From Ridgeia piscesae (Eukaryota > Annelida > Polychaeta > Sabellida > Siboglinidae), in assembly GCA_025642075.2 (NCBI GenBank), contig JAODUO010000853.1, positions 149,583-213,582 of the forward strand: 64,000 nt of DNA, in the 5' to 3' direction. The notes under the pieces were generated by a model that was not told the DNA's origin, searched no databases, and saw only the letters and a list, made by a program, of their open reading frames with translations. Below, piece by piece: positions 49,194 through 61,302 of this stretch (the stretch's first letter is position 1; each line of letters opens with the position of its first letter). The position numbers and the translations under genes are program-made.

Positions 49194-51563
49194 ATGAAAC
49201 GTTTACAGGAGAGGGATACCCCTCCTAAAAATAAACGATCACGTACTAGTTACAATGATCCAGACGACAGGGACCGTGACCGCCCTAGTCCGGATTTAGA
49301 ACGCCGAGAAGGTAGGCCTCCTAGTAAACATGGCCCTAGCCGAGATCAAAACTGCCAGAAAAGTCGTCGTGATCGAAGTGTGCACAGCGGCCGCGAATAT
49401 GAACTGGACTTGCCAAAGCGTCGTAAAGATGATAGGGCATGTTTGTCTGAACCCTATACAGATTTACCCCCACGTGAAAGGCCGATGTATTCTAACGAAT
49501 ATCGAACGTTGTGTTTAAGCAACTTGCATCCTCGCGTCGGTGACACCGCAGTTAGGGACGCACTGTACAAAGAATTCGAGAAATTTGGCGACTTCAACGT
49601 GAAAGTTGTGCATAATGGAGATTTTCCACGGATAGCCTACGTAAATTTCCGTTATGCTGAGAATGCACGTGAAGCAAAACGTAGCCGTAGTAAGATGATC
49701 CTCTTTGAAATGCCGGTGCACATTGAGGCAGTATTCAGTAAACGACAGCGCTGTCCTAGTCCAGATCTCTACCCACCACCTCGGGATGTGTATCCAAGGG
49801 GTAGTGTTTCACCGCCACCACCATTGCCACCAGGGCGACGCTTGTCAAGACACACTCCAGATATGGTGATACCACCACATGCACTAGAGCCAGACTTCCA
49901 ACCAAACTTTGATGATGCAAACTGGAATGCTGCATACCAGCAGCAACATGAACCAAAATTTCCACACCACTTACATCATATACAACCAGAAGACGATGAG
50001 AAAGCGACACGGACGCTCTTTGTTGGAAATCTCGATTACGACATTAACGAAGAAGAACTGGATGACATATTTTGTCGTTATGGCACACTGGAAGATATTG
50101 ATATCAAGCGTCCTATGCGTGGAACAGGGAATGCATACGCATTTGTTAAGTTTATCAACCTTGACATGGCACATCGGGCAAAGCTAGAAATGTCTGGCCA
50201 TTTCATCGGCAAGTATCAGTGTAAGATTGGATACGGTAAGGCGACACCATCCACGTGTCTGTGGATTGGTGGCCTAGGCCCATGGGTCAGTATTGAGACG
50301 CTGCATCAAGAGCTTGATCGTTTCGGTGTGATTCGCCAGATTGAATGGCCACGTGACAAGAGCTATGCTTATGTTCTGTTTGATAGTATTGATGCAGCAC
50401 AGGCTGCTTGTCAAGGTCTGCGTGGTGTTGCACTTGGAGGTCGCAACCACCGTCTCCGTGTTGATTTTGCTGATCCAACCCACATCATAGAATTGCCTCC
50501 CCGTTACCAACCGAACAGCAAGTCTGGTATTGATATAGTTGATGTGCCACCTGAATTCAATGAAGGCGGAGGTCAAGGTCGTGGGTATGGCCAATGGAAT
50601 AAGCGCTATAATGGCCGGGGGAGGACTTCACAGAGAAACGACTGGCAGCCATCAGAAAGAAATGAGTATCGCAACATGGATAATGCACCACGCAACCGAC
50701 GTTGGAATCGTGATGAATCAGGTTTGGGAAATGACAACACCGGTAGACGCAGCAATAACCGATATGAAGCAAATCATGGTTATCGGACACATGCTCAGGC
50801 GCAATCGGAGCCTCGTGATGCTGCATCGCCATCTAGGGACAGAGACACAGAACCACGCAATGCGGGTGCTTATTCGCCGACCACAAAACGTCGCCGCCGA
50901 AGGACATCAGGCGATGAGCATTCCTCATCAAGTCAATACGATAAGGACCATGCTAACTCAGATGGGGATCACCATGACGACAGGACTAAAAGTGGTCTGC
51001 TAACCCTTGGTGATGTTGGTAGTGTGACAACAATTGGCGACTTAGCAAAGTGTCTCCCGGTTGTTTGGAGTGGTGCCCTCGTGCTGAAAAACAGCGCATT
51101 TGCAGCGCGCATGCACTTAGTCAGTGGTGATGTGCACATTGTCGACACCTTGATGCGCGACCCAACAACTACTGAGATGCCCGAGCTGCGGATCACTCAG
51201 AGATTACGCCTGGACCAGTCAAAGCTTGGTGAAGTTGGTCGTAGAATTACACAGTCCGGTTCAAATGGTCACAGCATCCTGCTTGCAATGCCGGGATCAC
51301 CTCATGCATTGGACGACCAAATGAACACAACCGTGCAGAGGCCACTGCGTAACATAGTGTCATATCTGAAGCAGAAGGAGGCAGCAGGGGTGATTACACT
51401 GCCCCCCAACCCCAGCAAAGACAGGGCCAATGTTGGTGTGCTCCACGCGTTCCCACCTTGTCAGTTTGGCAATGAGTACCTGTCGGCATGCGCCCAGAAA
51501 CTCAACTTTGAATTGGCAAAAGAAGACTATCTGGTCGTCGTCGTTGTGCGTGGAGCTACCTAA
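49194..51563 (+). CDS. RBM15: RNA-binding protein 15 / Spenito, intronless (789 aa)
   Basis: A Spen-family RNA-binding protein. In animals RBM15/Spenito is an accessory subunit of the nuclear m6A mRNA methyltransferase complex and recruits it to RNA. The N-terminus is Arg/Ser/Asp-rich (1-100). RRM1 covers about 103-181 (RNP2 LCLSNL, RNP1 RIAYVNFR), RRM2 about 272-347 (LFVGNL, NAYAFVKF) and RRM3 about 353-427 (LWIGGL, KSYAYVLF). A Gly/Arg/Asn-rich linker follows with a KRRRRR stretch at about 565-570. The SPOC domain covers about 613-787 (VVWSGALVLKNSAFAARMHL through VVVVVRGAT). Length is close to fly Spenito and shorter than human RBM15. The single long ORF fits the mostly intronless coding region of vertebrate RBM15 and RBM15B. 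The start is the first ATG with a full N-terminus and has G at -3. The gene diverges from the kinase gene 4.4 kb away. Confidence 0.96.
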   Translation: MKRLQERDTPPKNKRSRTSYNDPDDRDRDRPSPDLERREGRPPSKHGPSRDQNCQKSRRDRSVHSGREYELDLPKRRKDDRACLSEPYTDLPPRERPMYSNEYRTLCLSNLHPRVGDTAVRDALYKEFEKFGDFNVKVVHNGDFPRIAYVNFRYAENAREAKRSRSKMILFEMPVHIEAVFSKRQRCPSPDLYPPPRDVYPRGSVSPPPPLPPGRRLSRHTPDMVIPPHALEPDFQPNFDDANWNAAYQQQHEPKFPHHLHHIQPEDDEKATRTLFVGNLDYDINEEELDDIFCRYGTLEDIDIKRPMRGTGNAYAFVKFINLDMAHRAKLEMSGHFIGKYQCKIGYGKATPSTCLWIGGLGPWVSIETLHQELDRFGVIRQIEWPRDKSYAYVLFDSIDAAQAACQGLRGVALGGRNHRLRVDFADPTHIIELPPRYQPNSKSGIDIVDVPPEFNEGGGQGRGYGQWNKRYNGRGRTSQRNDWQPSERNEYRNMDNAPRNRRWNRDESGLGNDNTGRRSNNRYEANHGYRTHAQAQSEPRDAASPSRDRDTEPRNAGAYSPTTKRRRRRTSGDEHSSSSQYDKDHANSDGDHHDDRTKSGLLTLGDVGSVTTIGDLAKCLPVVWSGALVLKNSAFAARMHLVSGDVHIVDTLMRDPTTTEMPELRITQRLRLDQSKLGEVGRRITQSGSNGHSILLAMPGSPHALDDQMNTTVQRPLRNIVSYLKQKEAAGVITLPPNPSKDRANVGVLHAFPPCQFGNEYLSACAQKLNFELAKEDYLVVVVVRGAT

Positions 51564-54103
51564 GTGATCGCTGTGGTTATCACACTGTTGTCAAGTCGCT
51601 TGTGACGTGGACTGCAAGTTATGATTTGATTGAGGAAGTGTTCTAGTTAACGTCATTGTGGTGTCGTCAATGGCCAGTGTGTCAAGTAGTGTTTCTTATT
51701 CGAAGTTGTGTAGTTGTAGTCAAGTCGATCGCCTATTCAAAGTGTCGTTCTCAATGTGGATATTGCAGTGCAGCATGGAACTGGACTGACAAAACAGTCA
51801 ACTGTCGAGTCCTGCTTCATTGATTTGGTTCAGCAGTCAGTGTCTTATGTTGTTTTATGGAAATTGTGGACAATTTAATAGTTTCCAGTGCTCTGTGGAA
51901 TGAAATATGTGTTTAAATATGCCTATTGCTTAGTGAGCAATCTTCAATGTGCTACAAGAAAGTGCTACTGCTGTGTTGCTGAAGGAATACAAAGAAATTA
52001 CACTCTAAGACTTTATCCTGTTGCATAGTTTCGGCTTGGAAGAATTGATTTGTCATCATGGCAGTGCAGTGTTGTCAACATATTATCTCTATTTGATGTT
52101 CAAGGCTGTGCTAGTTCCGTTTACAAGATGTGTCTGTTGTGAAGTGGTGATAGAAAGATAACGTCCATCTTGTCTACACCAATTCTGTGTCATGACATCA
52201 ATCATCAAAACAAGTTTGTACAGCATCACATGATGACAACAATGGCAACTGAAGTGTGGAATGTGAAACTCAGTGCAGTATAGAAGTGAATTGAGAAAAG
52301 TGCACAGTGGAATCTTCAGTGGCAGCTAAAACTACGAGTGTGGCAATATCACTGGTGGCTGTTGCAAGCAGACCTGCCGAGGTCAAGGTAGTCGTCAACT
52401 GTGGTGGAAATGGCACGCAGTGTTGTGCTTGTGCAATAATGAACAGTTGGTTGAAGAAATAAGTTAAAGACATCGTGTGTGTATCGGTGAAACAGTGTGA
52501 TTGTAATGGCAGGGATGCTGGCAGCACAGAGATTTGCAAGAATGCGACTGTGATGTGATGAACATTCAAAATGTGTCAAAGTCTAAATAATAGTGTGGTG
52601 ATGTATTATCTCCAAGAGGAGTAAGGTCGTTATAATAGTGTGTCTCTGCTTGAAAGTAGAGCCATGTAACCATGGGCACACTGCAGCATTTAAAGGAAGT
52701 TCAGATGTCTGAAATTAACCTGTGGTATCAAAATCTCATAGTTCATTGAGAGGTACACACCGCATCGAAAAACACGCTGTGAAGTGAAATAGATGCAATG
52801 CACCTACTGTATGTTCAATTGATTTGAGTGATACTTCTGCCAAGTAGTTTCCTCGGAGAAGTGGTTTTACAAGAAACATATGCCAATTAATTTCTCTCGG
52901 TTGAAGTACGATTTCCAAGCAGAGTTAGCTGAAAAAAATGCTGTGCCAAGAAATGTTTCCATGTTGTCTGCAGAACGGAAAGATGCGCAAACTTATCGAC
53001 CAAAATGGAGAAATGTTACAGAGTTTCAAATACAGTGTCAACACAGTGAAAATGTCACAGAGTTAGTTACCAGTGCAATGCCAGCAAAGTGGAGATGTCA
53101 GAGTTACCAGTGCAATGTCAACAACATGGAAATGTTGCAGAGTTACCAACGAGCATGCCATTTACTGCAGTTCATTATACAGATGTGAACTATGATGCTG
53201 ACCGGCTACTGCCATGACTTTTGTGTTTCTTGTATTGGTGCTTTGATCAGTCGTGGATATGGAGTGATCGCAAGTGTACACAGTGCAGCAAATCATACCT
53301 AACTTGGAGAGTCTGTACCATGTACAACAGATTGGACTGTGCCAGGTGTGTTGTATCAGGAAGTACACCGTGGAGTGCAATAGAGTTGTTTGCTGAGATT
53401 GTGTGCTCTGTGCAACCGATGATGGCGACACTACCAGCTGAATCTGAATGAGTGCAACATCGACAGAATGATGCAAGTTGATGCAGTGATAGATAGAAGA
53501 TGACACAGCACTGATACATCACACAGCAGCATCGCATTGTATGCAATAACCAAGATCTGTAGAGGTAAGAATATTAACTGAATGTGTTCCGGGAAAGTTT
53601 ACGTGTTGTGTTTATGTGCTTTGTTACTTACTGCCAAGAGTTACTGATATGAGAAGGCACACAAAAGTAAAACTTTTTTATTAAATTATATTAAAATACA
53701 TTTGTTTCATTTTAGTGTTAAATGACAGTTCAGTGGACTGTTCACATATGAAGTTGTTTCAGACTGTATGATGAAAAATTTACTGTGGTAGGTTTACATA
53801 GTGATATTATCAGCAATGTTGCAGATTGCACTTCATTACCCTGGCTGTAAACGGCATCAAGTAAAGCTAACCTGCACTACTCTACTGAGAATAGTACAGT
53901 GACTGTGTAGAGAGTGTGAGTTGATACATATGTAAATGCTGACAACAGTTAAAAATATTTAGTTTGATATAAATTGTATGTCAGTCAAAATATTTTCAGT
54001 TATTGCTACCATTTAATGACCAGTAGCAATAGTTGGAAAATTATGGATGACACATATGTAGACGGCAGTTGGCAAGATTGTGATTGTATCCAACACACCT
54101 ATT
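51564..54103 (+). other. RBM15 3' UTR and downstream
   Basis: Non-coding, rich in short direct similarities such as CAGTGTG, GTTACCAGTGCAATG (near 53,066 and 53,104) and AGTTACCA. No firm polyadenylation signal close to the stop is visible, so the UTR may be several kb. Confidence 0.5.
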
Positions 54104-54221
54104 CAGGCCTGTATGCAGGATACAGTTTTTGCCCCCTTTTCACCCGTCCACCAGGGATATTTCTACCCATTCAAAATGGGTTTCACCTATCCAAATGACT
54201 GGTGGTCTACATAAAGCTATG
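54104..54221. mobile_element. hAT-type MITE (118 bp)
   Basis: Starts CAGGCCTGTATGCAGG and ends CTACATAAAGCTATG, flanked by CACCTATT (54,096-54,103) and CACATATT (54,222-54,229), 7 of 8 matching. It contains CACCCGTCCACC and CACCTATCCAAATGAC, shared with the next copy. Confidence 0.65.
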
Positions 54222-54272
54222 CACATATTGGCAAGTGTTGGGTATCATGATTGTGAATGACACGTTGGCAAT

Positions 54273-54422
54273 CAGGGCTTTATGCAGGACCAAATTTTTG
54301 CCAATCACACAATTTTTTTGCTGCTTAATTTTTTACCCGCCCACCCATATTTCTACCCCCGTCCACAATGAGTTTTACCTGTCCAAATGACAGGTGATGA
54401 TGGATCTCTGCATAAAGCTATG
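54273..54422. mobile_element. hAT-type MITE (150 bp) with perfect 8-bp target duplication
   Basis: Starts CAGGGCTTTATGCAGGAC and ends CTCTGCATAAAGCTATG; GCTTTATGCAG is perfectly inverted. It is flanked on both sides by TTGGCAAT (54,265-54,272 and 54,423-54,430). This copy best defines the family. Confidence 0.75.
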
Positions 54423-55989
54423 TTGGCAATAATTAGATAGGTTGTGGATGACAGTACTGGTAATTGTGTTAACACCAGTTGGAGAGAGTGAATTACAAAT
54501 GTTAACGGCTATTATCCAGAGATGTTGTGAATGACAGAAGTGTCTGCTGCAGTTTGTCTGTTTCAGCGTGTTGTTCATCTGTTTTATTTGCAAGTTATAA
54601 AGACTCTACTGCATGCACATGTTATCACTGCTGTAACTTTGTGTGTCAGATGGAGTGTCAGCCCATAGACCAGTCGCCTGCAGTGTGTCGGTCCTTGTGA
54701 TTCAGTGCCGAGATCTTCATACACGGCATCTCACTAATCCTGTGGCATGGATCGTTGTCACGCTTCTACACCTGGATGACCTCGACTGATGACTGCAGTG
54801 GTAACAGCTGTTTACAGTGACATGTACGACTACTACAATGATGATATGATGGCATCCCTGATAGGAACAGACATTTATGGCGAGACCAGATGTGATCGCA
54901 ATTCGCAGATGAATCAACATGATGACTAACTGCAAAAAAGAACATTGTGTCAACAATGTTACGAGAATATAAGTGATCTGCTTCTGTAGTTCATGTTGAC
55001 ACTTTCCTCAATAACAGACACCCTTGAATTCTATGTTTACCCTTGCACTTATTGCAGCTGTTGCTTCATGTCGTTGACTTAATGTCCTACATTATGTGTA
55101 TGCCAGATGTAGCCTTTGTTTGGGTGATGCCTGTTTGCAAGACGGGCCTGATACTGTGATGCAAGATATAGCATTTTTTGTTAATGTTACACATTAACAC
55201 TAACATTTGGTGGTACATGTAAACATCTTCATTCTTGCACGAGCAGAATTTCTAACAAACCCTTTAAAAGTACTTGATCTTGAATGCAAAACATTAAACC
55301 ACATACACGTTAGTTTGTACACATATTACCTATCTATTGTTTCTGTTCTGAAGTGAAATGAAATGATTGTTATGATATAGGCAAGAAACTAAAACTGATT
55401 AAATTCAACAGGATAAATACAAACCTTCAGATACAATCAAGTCGGAGCCATACATACATGTATACGATATTAATGTTTTTGAACCTATTTCAATAATAAA
55501 TGAAATGCCTTATTTTGGCGACTGTCCATCATGTCATAAGTAATGACAAATCTTTGTTGTACCATATTCAAGTATGCCACTTTTTTAATTTGCAAGTTTT
55601 ATGTATTTCAAATCGGTAAATCATTGTTTTATATTAGCGTTTGTCATTAATCACCAAATTGACATGCACCAAAAGTTATTCCCAAACCTATTTTATTTTA
55701 AAATGTATACCCCTGATAAATTTGCGTAACATTTATTGGAGAATATTATTGTGTAGTGGTGCCTGAAACCCAAAACTGGCCGTGTTTGGGTGTTTCTATA
55801 TGTGGTATATGCATTGCATGCTGGGTAATCACGTCAGTTTCATGATATGTAGTTTTTCAACACCAAATGTGTATGTGGTCAGATTCATTCAGGTTGCAGC
55901 TGGACACTCCCTCAAATGATTTATTCCCAACATGCAAGTTCCCCTGATGGCCCCAAACTCTTGAAGTAATCTGTACTATGTTTGGGTTT
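54423..55989 (+). other. Distal RBM15 3' UTR or intergenic sequence
   Basis: AT-rich, non-coding. AATAAA occurs near 55,494-55,499 (AATAATAAATGAAATG). The sequence stays of normal complexity until about 55,985. Confidence 0.4.
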
Positions 55990-58622
55990 TAAATTTTTAA
56001 GAACATTTCCCATAGTTTCCAAAAGGGGGGACCAAAACAAGGGAATTTCAAAGTTTGAAAAATCATTTAAAAAAAATTAAAAATTTAATTTAAAAAATTG
56101 AACATAAATTTGGTTTTTTAAAAACAAACTGGGAAACACTGTTTTTTCCCCCCATTTTTCAATTTTCAAAAATAACCACATTAAGAAACACCCAAACAGG
56201 GCCCGTTTTTTTGGCCCCCCCAAAATTATTTTTTGTTAGCAAAAAATTAGGGGTAATTACAAAATTTTTAAAATTTAAGAAAGGGTTTGGGAAAAAACTT
56301 TTGGTGCTGTAATTTTGGGTTTTAAACAATAATATAAAACAAGTTAAACCCTTTTTCAATAAAATAAATTAAAAATATTTGATTGAAAAAAATTGCATTA
56401 TTGTGGCAGTGAAATCAAGCATTTTCTTTATTATGAAATGGAAAAAATTAAATTGTTATGTATTGGCTGACTTGATTGTAATTAAGGGTTTTTTCTGTGA
56501 ATTTTAGTTTTTTTGAATTAAATCATTTTATTTAAAGAAAAAAGGTGGAAATGTTAAAAAGGAAGGGAATTTAATTTTTGTTCAATAAGTATTTTAAAGG
56601 GTTTGAATTTCCCTTTAAGAATGAAAGTTTAATTTAAACCAAAGTTAAAATTAAAATTGAAGATTAAAAAAAACATTAGCGCTTAAGCAACCCATAAATT
56701 ATTGGATACTTTGCCATTTGGGAAAAATAAGAAAAACTTCAATTAAGAAATGATTAAGGGTTTAGGGAAATTGAAAAAAAGGGAAATATTTATTTTCCTT
56801 TTTGAAAATCTTTTTCACCATGATGTAAGGGTCAATCTGGTTTTCCAAAATTTTCGATTTTAAACAATTTAAAGTGTATGTCGATTCACCCTTTAAATTT
56901 AAATAGGGTTCAAAGGTGCAATACACATTTATACGGGATTATGGGCCGGAAAGGTTTGGGTTTGGGGTTTTTAGGGTGTCATTGAAATTTAAATTCAAAT
57001 AACCTAGGATGAGTCTTAATTCAAATAAAACAAAACAAAGGGAAAAACCCAAAAACCTAATTTTATTAATTAAAATTTGGAACCGTTTTGACATTACGCT
57101 AACAAGGTAAACGTAACCAAATAAATTATTAAATAGAATTTCCCGTCCATCATCACCGTCATGCAGTAAACATTTGGAGGGGGGAAAAAAAAATTGGCAA
57201 AAAAAAATTGTGTTTGGCAAATTTGGTCCTGCTAAGCCCCCTTCCAAAGGTCATTAAACTTAAAAATTAAATTTCTTTATTAACCCCAGATGGAACCCTT
57301 TTAATGGGGAACCTGGGAGGGAAAAGGGGGGCTACCGATAAGGAATAGTGTGTTGGAAACAATTTGCCAACGCCCAATAGTCACCAAAAATTTTCCCAAA
57401 TGTACTGGGAAAAAAAGCAAAAAAAATTTGACACATTTACAAACAAATATTTAACCGGGGAACAATATCAACTCACACTCTCACACCCAAAAATTTAAAT
57501 ATGGTTTCCTTTTTTGATTTTAAGGGGTAAAAGCAAAATTATATATCACCTAAGTAATTTTCACAACAGAAAAACCCTAAAAACGTCCCTATCTATTTAA
57601 TAAATAAAATTATTTTAATTAATTTTTAAAAATTTACTTTGTGTCCTTCTTAATCAGACTTTGCAGTAAAAAAAACCTAAACACAACAATAAATTTAAAA
57701 CAGAAATTTACCCCAAATTTGTACATCAATGGTTGGTGGTTTATAGTTTTTAACTTGAATTTTACATATGTTTCTCTTAAGTTTGGGAGGGTAAAGGTTA
57801 AAGAGCACACAACCAAAAACAACCCCCCCCCCTTTAAAAACACCCCACAACCAACTTTACTGGACAGACCTCCAAAAATTTGCCCCGAACTCACCCCCCA
57901 AACCACCAATCAAGCACCAATAAAAAAAAATCATAACGGCCGGGATAATTCACTTTTGAAATGCTAAATATGCCTTGGAATCTGCAATTTCCATTTTAAG
58001 GAATTACGCTCTCCCCTTTGTGGCATCCTGGTAATAACGTACATTTTACAAAATTTAAATCTGTAACATTCTTTTGTCGATAATTTAACTTCCTCTAGAC
58101 AAAGGAACATTTTGGAAATTTTTTTAGTTAACTCCTCTTAAAGAACCCCAATTAAATTTTGTTTTTGAAAACCATTCCCAAATTTTTCAAGTTCACTAAA
58201 TAATTTAAGAGGTGCTTTTTATTAACAGCTTTTTGGGGTTTCCTTAATGAATTTAAATTTAACCCATTAATTTGAAAACTTCTTTAGCAGTTCTTACCTT
58301 AACCTTTTCAAGCAAACAATTAAAGAAATACCCTTTGGAAAAATACCACTATTATTTGTTTGAACTTTGAATGTTAAAATAAGGATTCGAAATTTTTCCC
58401 CAACCCATTACAATACACCTTCAGATACCAAGGTCTTTAATTATTTTTCCCCAAATTTTTAAAAAAACACTGCTTTTCCACCTTGCATAACTTGACCGCG
58501 TTCTCAACAAACCCTTTTGCCAATTAGTTTTACCCTAAATCCATTTTTTAATTCCCTTTTTACACCATTTAATCCAATTGTTCCATTGTTTTATTTATTT
58601 TAAACTTTTTATATTTAGAATA
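55990..58622 (-). other. Corrupted reverse copy of 52,189-55,989
   Basis: Dense runs of A, T, G and C and an apparent loss of about 1.2 kb. It can still be recognised: on the minus strand the stretch near 57,205-57,240 reads AGCAGGACCAAATTTGCC, matching GCAGGACCAAATTTTTGCC of the hAT MITE at 54,284. No real gene is present; ORFs here are chance. Confidence 0.8.
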
Positions 58623-59247
58623 ACAGAATTGGTGTAGACAAGATGGACGTTATCTTTCTATCACCACTTCACAACAGACACATCTTGTAAACGGAACTAG
58701 CACAGCCTTGAACATCAAATAGAGATAATATGTTGACAACACTGCACTGCCATGATGACAAATCAATTCTTCCAAGCCGAAACTATGCAACAGGATAAAG
58801 TCTTAGAGTGTAATTTCTTTGTATTCCTTCAGCAACACAGCAGTAGCACTTTCTTGTAGCACATTGAAGATTGCTCACTAAGCAATAGGCATATTTAAAC
58901 ACATATTTCATTCCACAGAGCACTGGAAACTATTAAATTGTCCACAATTTCCATAAAACAACATAAGACACTGACTGCTGAACCAAATCAATGAAGCAGG
59001 ACTCGACAGTTGACTGTTTTGTCAGTCCAGTTCCATGCTGCACTGCAATATCCACATTGAGAACGACACTTTGAATAGGCGATCGACTTGACTACAACTA
59101 CACAACTTTGAATAAGAAACACTACTTGACACACTGGCCATTGACGACACCACAATGACGTTAACTAGAACACTTCCTCAATCAAATCATAACTTGCAGT
59201 CCACGTCACAAGCGACTTGACAACAGTGTGATAACCACAGCGATCAC

Positions 59248-61302
59248 TTAGGTAGCTCCACGCACAACGACGACGACCAGATAGTCTTCTTTTGCCAATT
59301 CAAAGTTGAGTTTCTGGGCGCATGCCGACAGGTACTCATTGCCAAACTGACAAGGTGGGAACGCGTGGAGCACACCAACATTGGCCCTGTCTTTGCTGGG
59401 GTTGGGGGGCAGTGTAATCACCCCTGCTGCCTCCTTCTGCTTCAGATATGACACTATGTTACGCAGTGGCCTCTGCACGGTTGTGTTCATTTGGTCGTCC
59501 AATGCATGAGGTGATCCCGGCATTGCAAGCAGGATGCTGTGACCATTTGAACCGGACTGTGTAATTCTACGACCAACTTCACCAAGCTTTGACTGGTCCA
59601 GGCGTAATCTCTGAGTGATCCGCAGCTCGGGCATCTCAGTAGTTGTTGGGTCGCGCATCAAGGTGTCGACAATGTGCACATCACCACTGACTAAGTGCAT
59701 GCGCGCTGCAAATGCGCTGTTTTTCAGCCAACACCCTTCCCCAAAAACCCCGGGGGACACTTTTCAAATGAATTGTTTCACCCACCCAAAATCACCCCAA
59801 GGGAAGAAAGGGTTTGTCCCCATCTAGTTAACATGGTCCCACGTTTGACTTGATGAGGGTCTCATCGCCTGAACCCCCCGGGGTGGCAAAACACCCCTTT
59901 TGGGGGTTTTGTCTCTGTCCCCCAGATGGGCCCCATTTCGTAAAGTGGTAAAAGATTTCTTCATATCGGTTATTTGGTCTGGTGTTTCTTTAAACCTGAT
60001 TCTCCCGACCCGTCTTGCGTGGGGCATTATCCCCTGTTGCGTTTTTTTTCGGGGCCAGTCTTTTCCCGTAAGTTCCCCCGGGCCATTTTGCGCTTATTTC
60101 CCTTGGCCATACCCCCGACCCCGGGCCTCCCCCTTCATTGAATTCCAAAAGGGGGCCCTCAAATATCAATACCCGAAATTGCTGTTCCCGGGTTGGGAAA
60201 GGGGGAGGTTTTTGATGTGGGGGTTTAAACAGCAAAATCAAACCGGGGGCGGTGGTTTCGACCTCCCAAATGCAACACCAACGCGGGCCTTTACAAGCAG
60301 CCTGTGCTCTCAATACTTTTCAAACAGAACCCAAACAAAATCTTTTCAAGGGGAAATTTAATCTGGCGAATCCCCCGCGATCAAGCTCTTGATACGAAAG
60401 CCCATGGGGTAGGAAAACCACGAAAACCCTGGATTTTTACCCTTAATTTCCAATTTCCTTTGGGCCGGGCATTTCTAACGCCCGGTAAAGCCAAGGGCAA
60501 CAAATGCGGGATGCATTCCCCGTTCCAAAGCATGGGCGCGAAAAAATCTTTCCCGTGTCCCTTCGACAAAATTTTGTCATCCAGTTTTTTTTAATGTCGA
60601 AAAGGTTTCCAACAAAAAAGCGTCCTGGCCCTCATCGTTTTTGGGTATATGATTTAAATGGTTTGGGAAATTTTGGTTAAAATTTTTCGGGTTCGCCCTT
60701 CCCGTTTGCATCATCAAAGGGTTGGGTTGGAAATATTTTATCACCAATTATTTTTCAAGGGGGGGAATTTTAAAATTGGTAAACCCCAAAGCGGTCCCCC
60801 TTTTTTATTTGTAATTTGGGAATCTTACTACCAGTTTTTTCCGTGCATTCTCAGAAAGGTTTTATATTGGAAAATCTCCATTATGCACAACTTTCACGTT
60901 GAAGTCGCCAAATTTCTCGAATTCTTTGTACAGTGCGTCCCTAACTGCGGTGTCACCGACGCGAGGATGCAAGTTGCTTAAACACAACGTTCGATATTCG
61001 TTAGAATACATCGGCCTTTCACGTGGGGGTAAATCTGTATAGGGTTCAGACAAACATGCCCTATCATCTTTACGACGCTTTGGCAAGTCCAGTTCATATT
61101 CGCGGCCGCTGTGCACACTTCGATCACGACGACTTTTCTGGCAGTTTTGATCTCGGCTAGGGCCATGTTTACTAGGAGGCCTACCTTCTCGGCGTTCTAA
61201 ATCCGGACTAGGGCGGTCACGGTCCCTGTCGTCTGGATCATTGTAACTAGTACGTGATCGTTTATTTTTAGGAGGGGTATCCCTCTCCTGTAAACGTTTC
61301 AT
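59248..61302 (-). pseudogene. RBM15: Inverted, internally corrupted second copy of RBM15
   Basis: The first 145 residues (61,302 down to about 60,865) and the last about 159 residues (from NSAFAARMHL to the stop at 59,248) are identical to the main gene. Between them, 59,735-60,862 is a corrupted copy of 49,634-51,076. It is 315 bp shorter, with frameshifts and homopolymer expansions that destroy RRM1-RRM3 and the start of SPOC. Fragments such as PLLEFNEGGGPGSGVWP correspond to PPEFNEGGGQGRGYGQW of the intact copy. Flanks are duplicated as well, so this is part of the palindrome, not a retrocopy. Most likely an assembly artefact. Confidence 0.85.

Noticed and set aside
57634..57967. ORFs of 91 and 108 codons in the corrupted zone
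   Set aside because: They lie in the degraded reverse copy of non-coding sequence and have no counterpart in the clean arm.
59248..61302. Second functional RBM15 paralogue
   Set aside because: The middle is frameshifted and corrupted, clean parts and flanks are identical to the first copy, and it is part of a spacerless palindrome.
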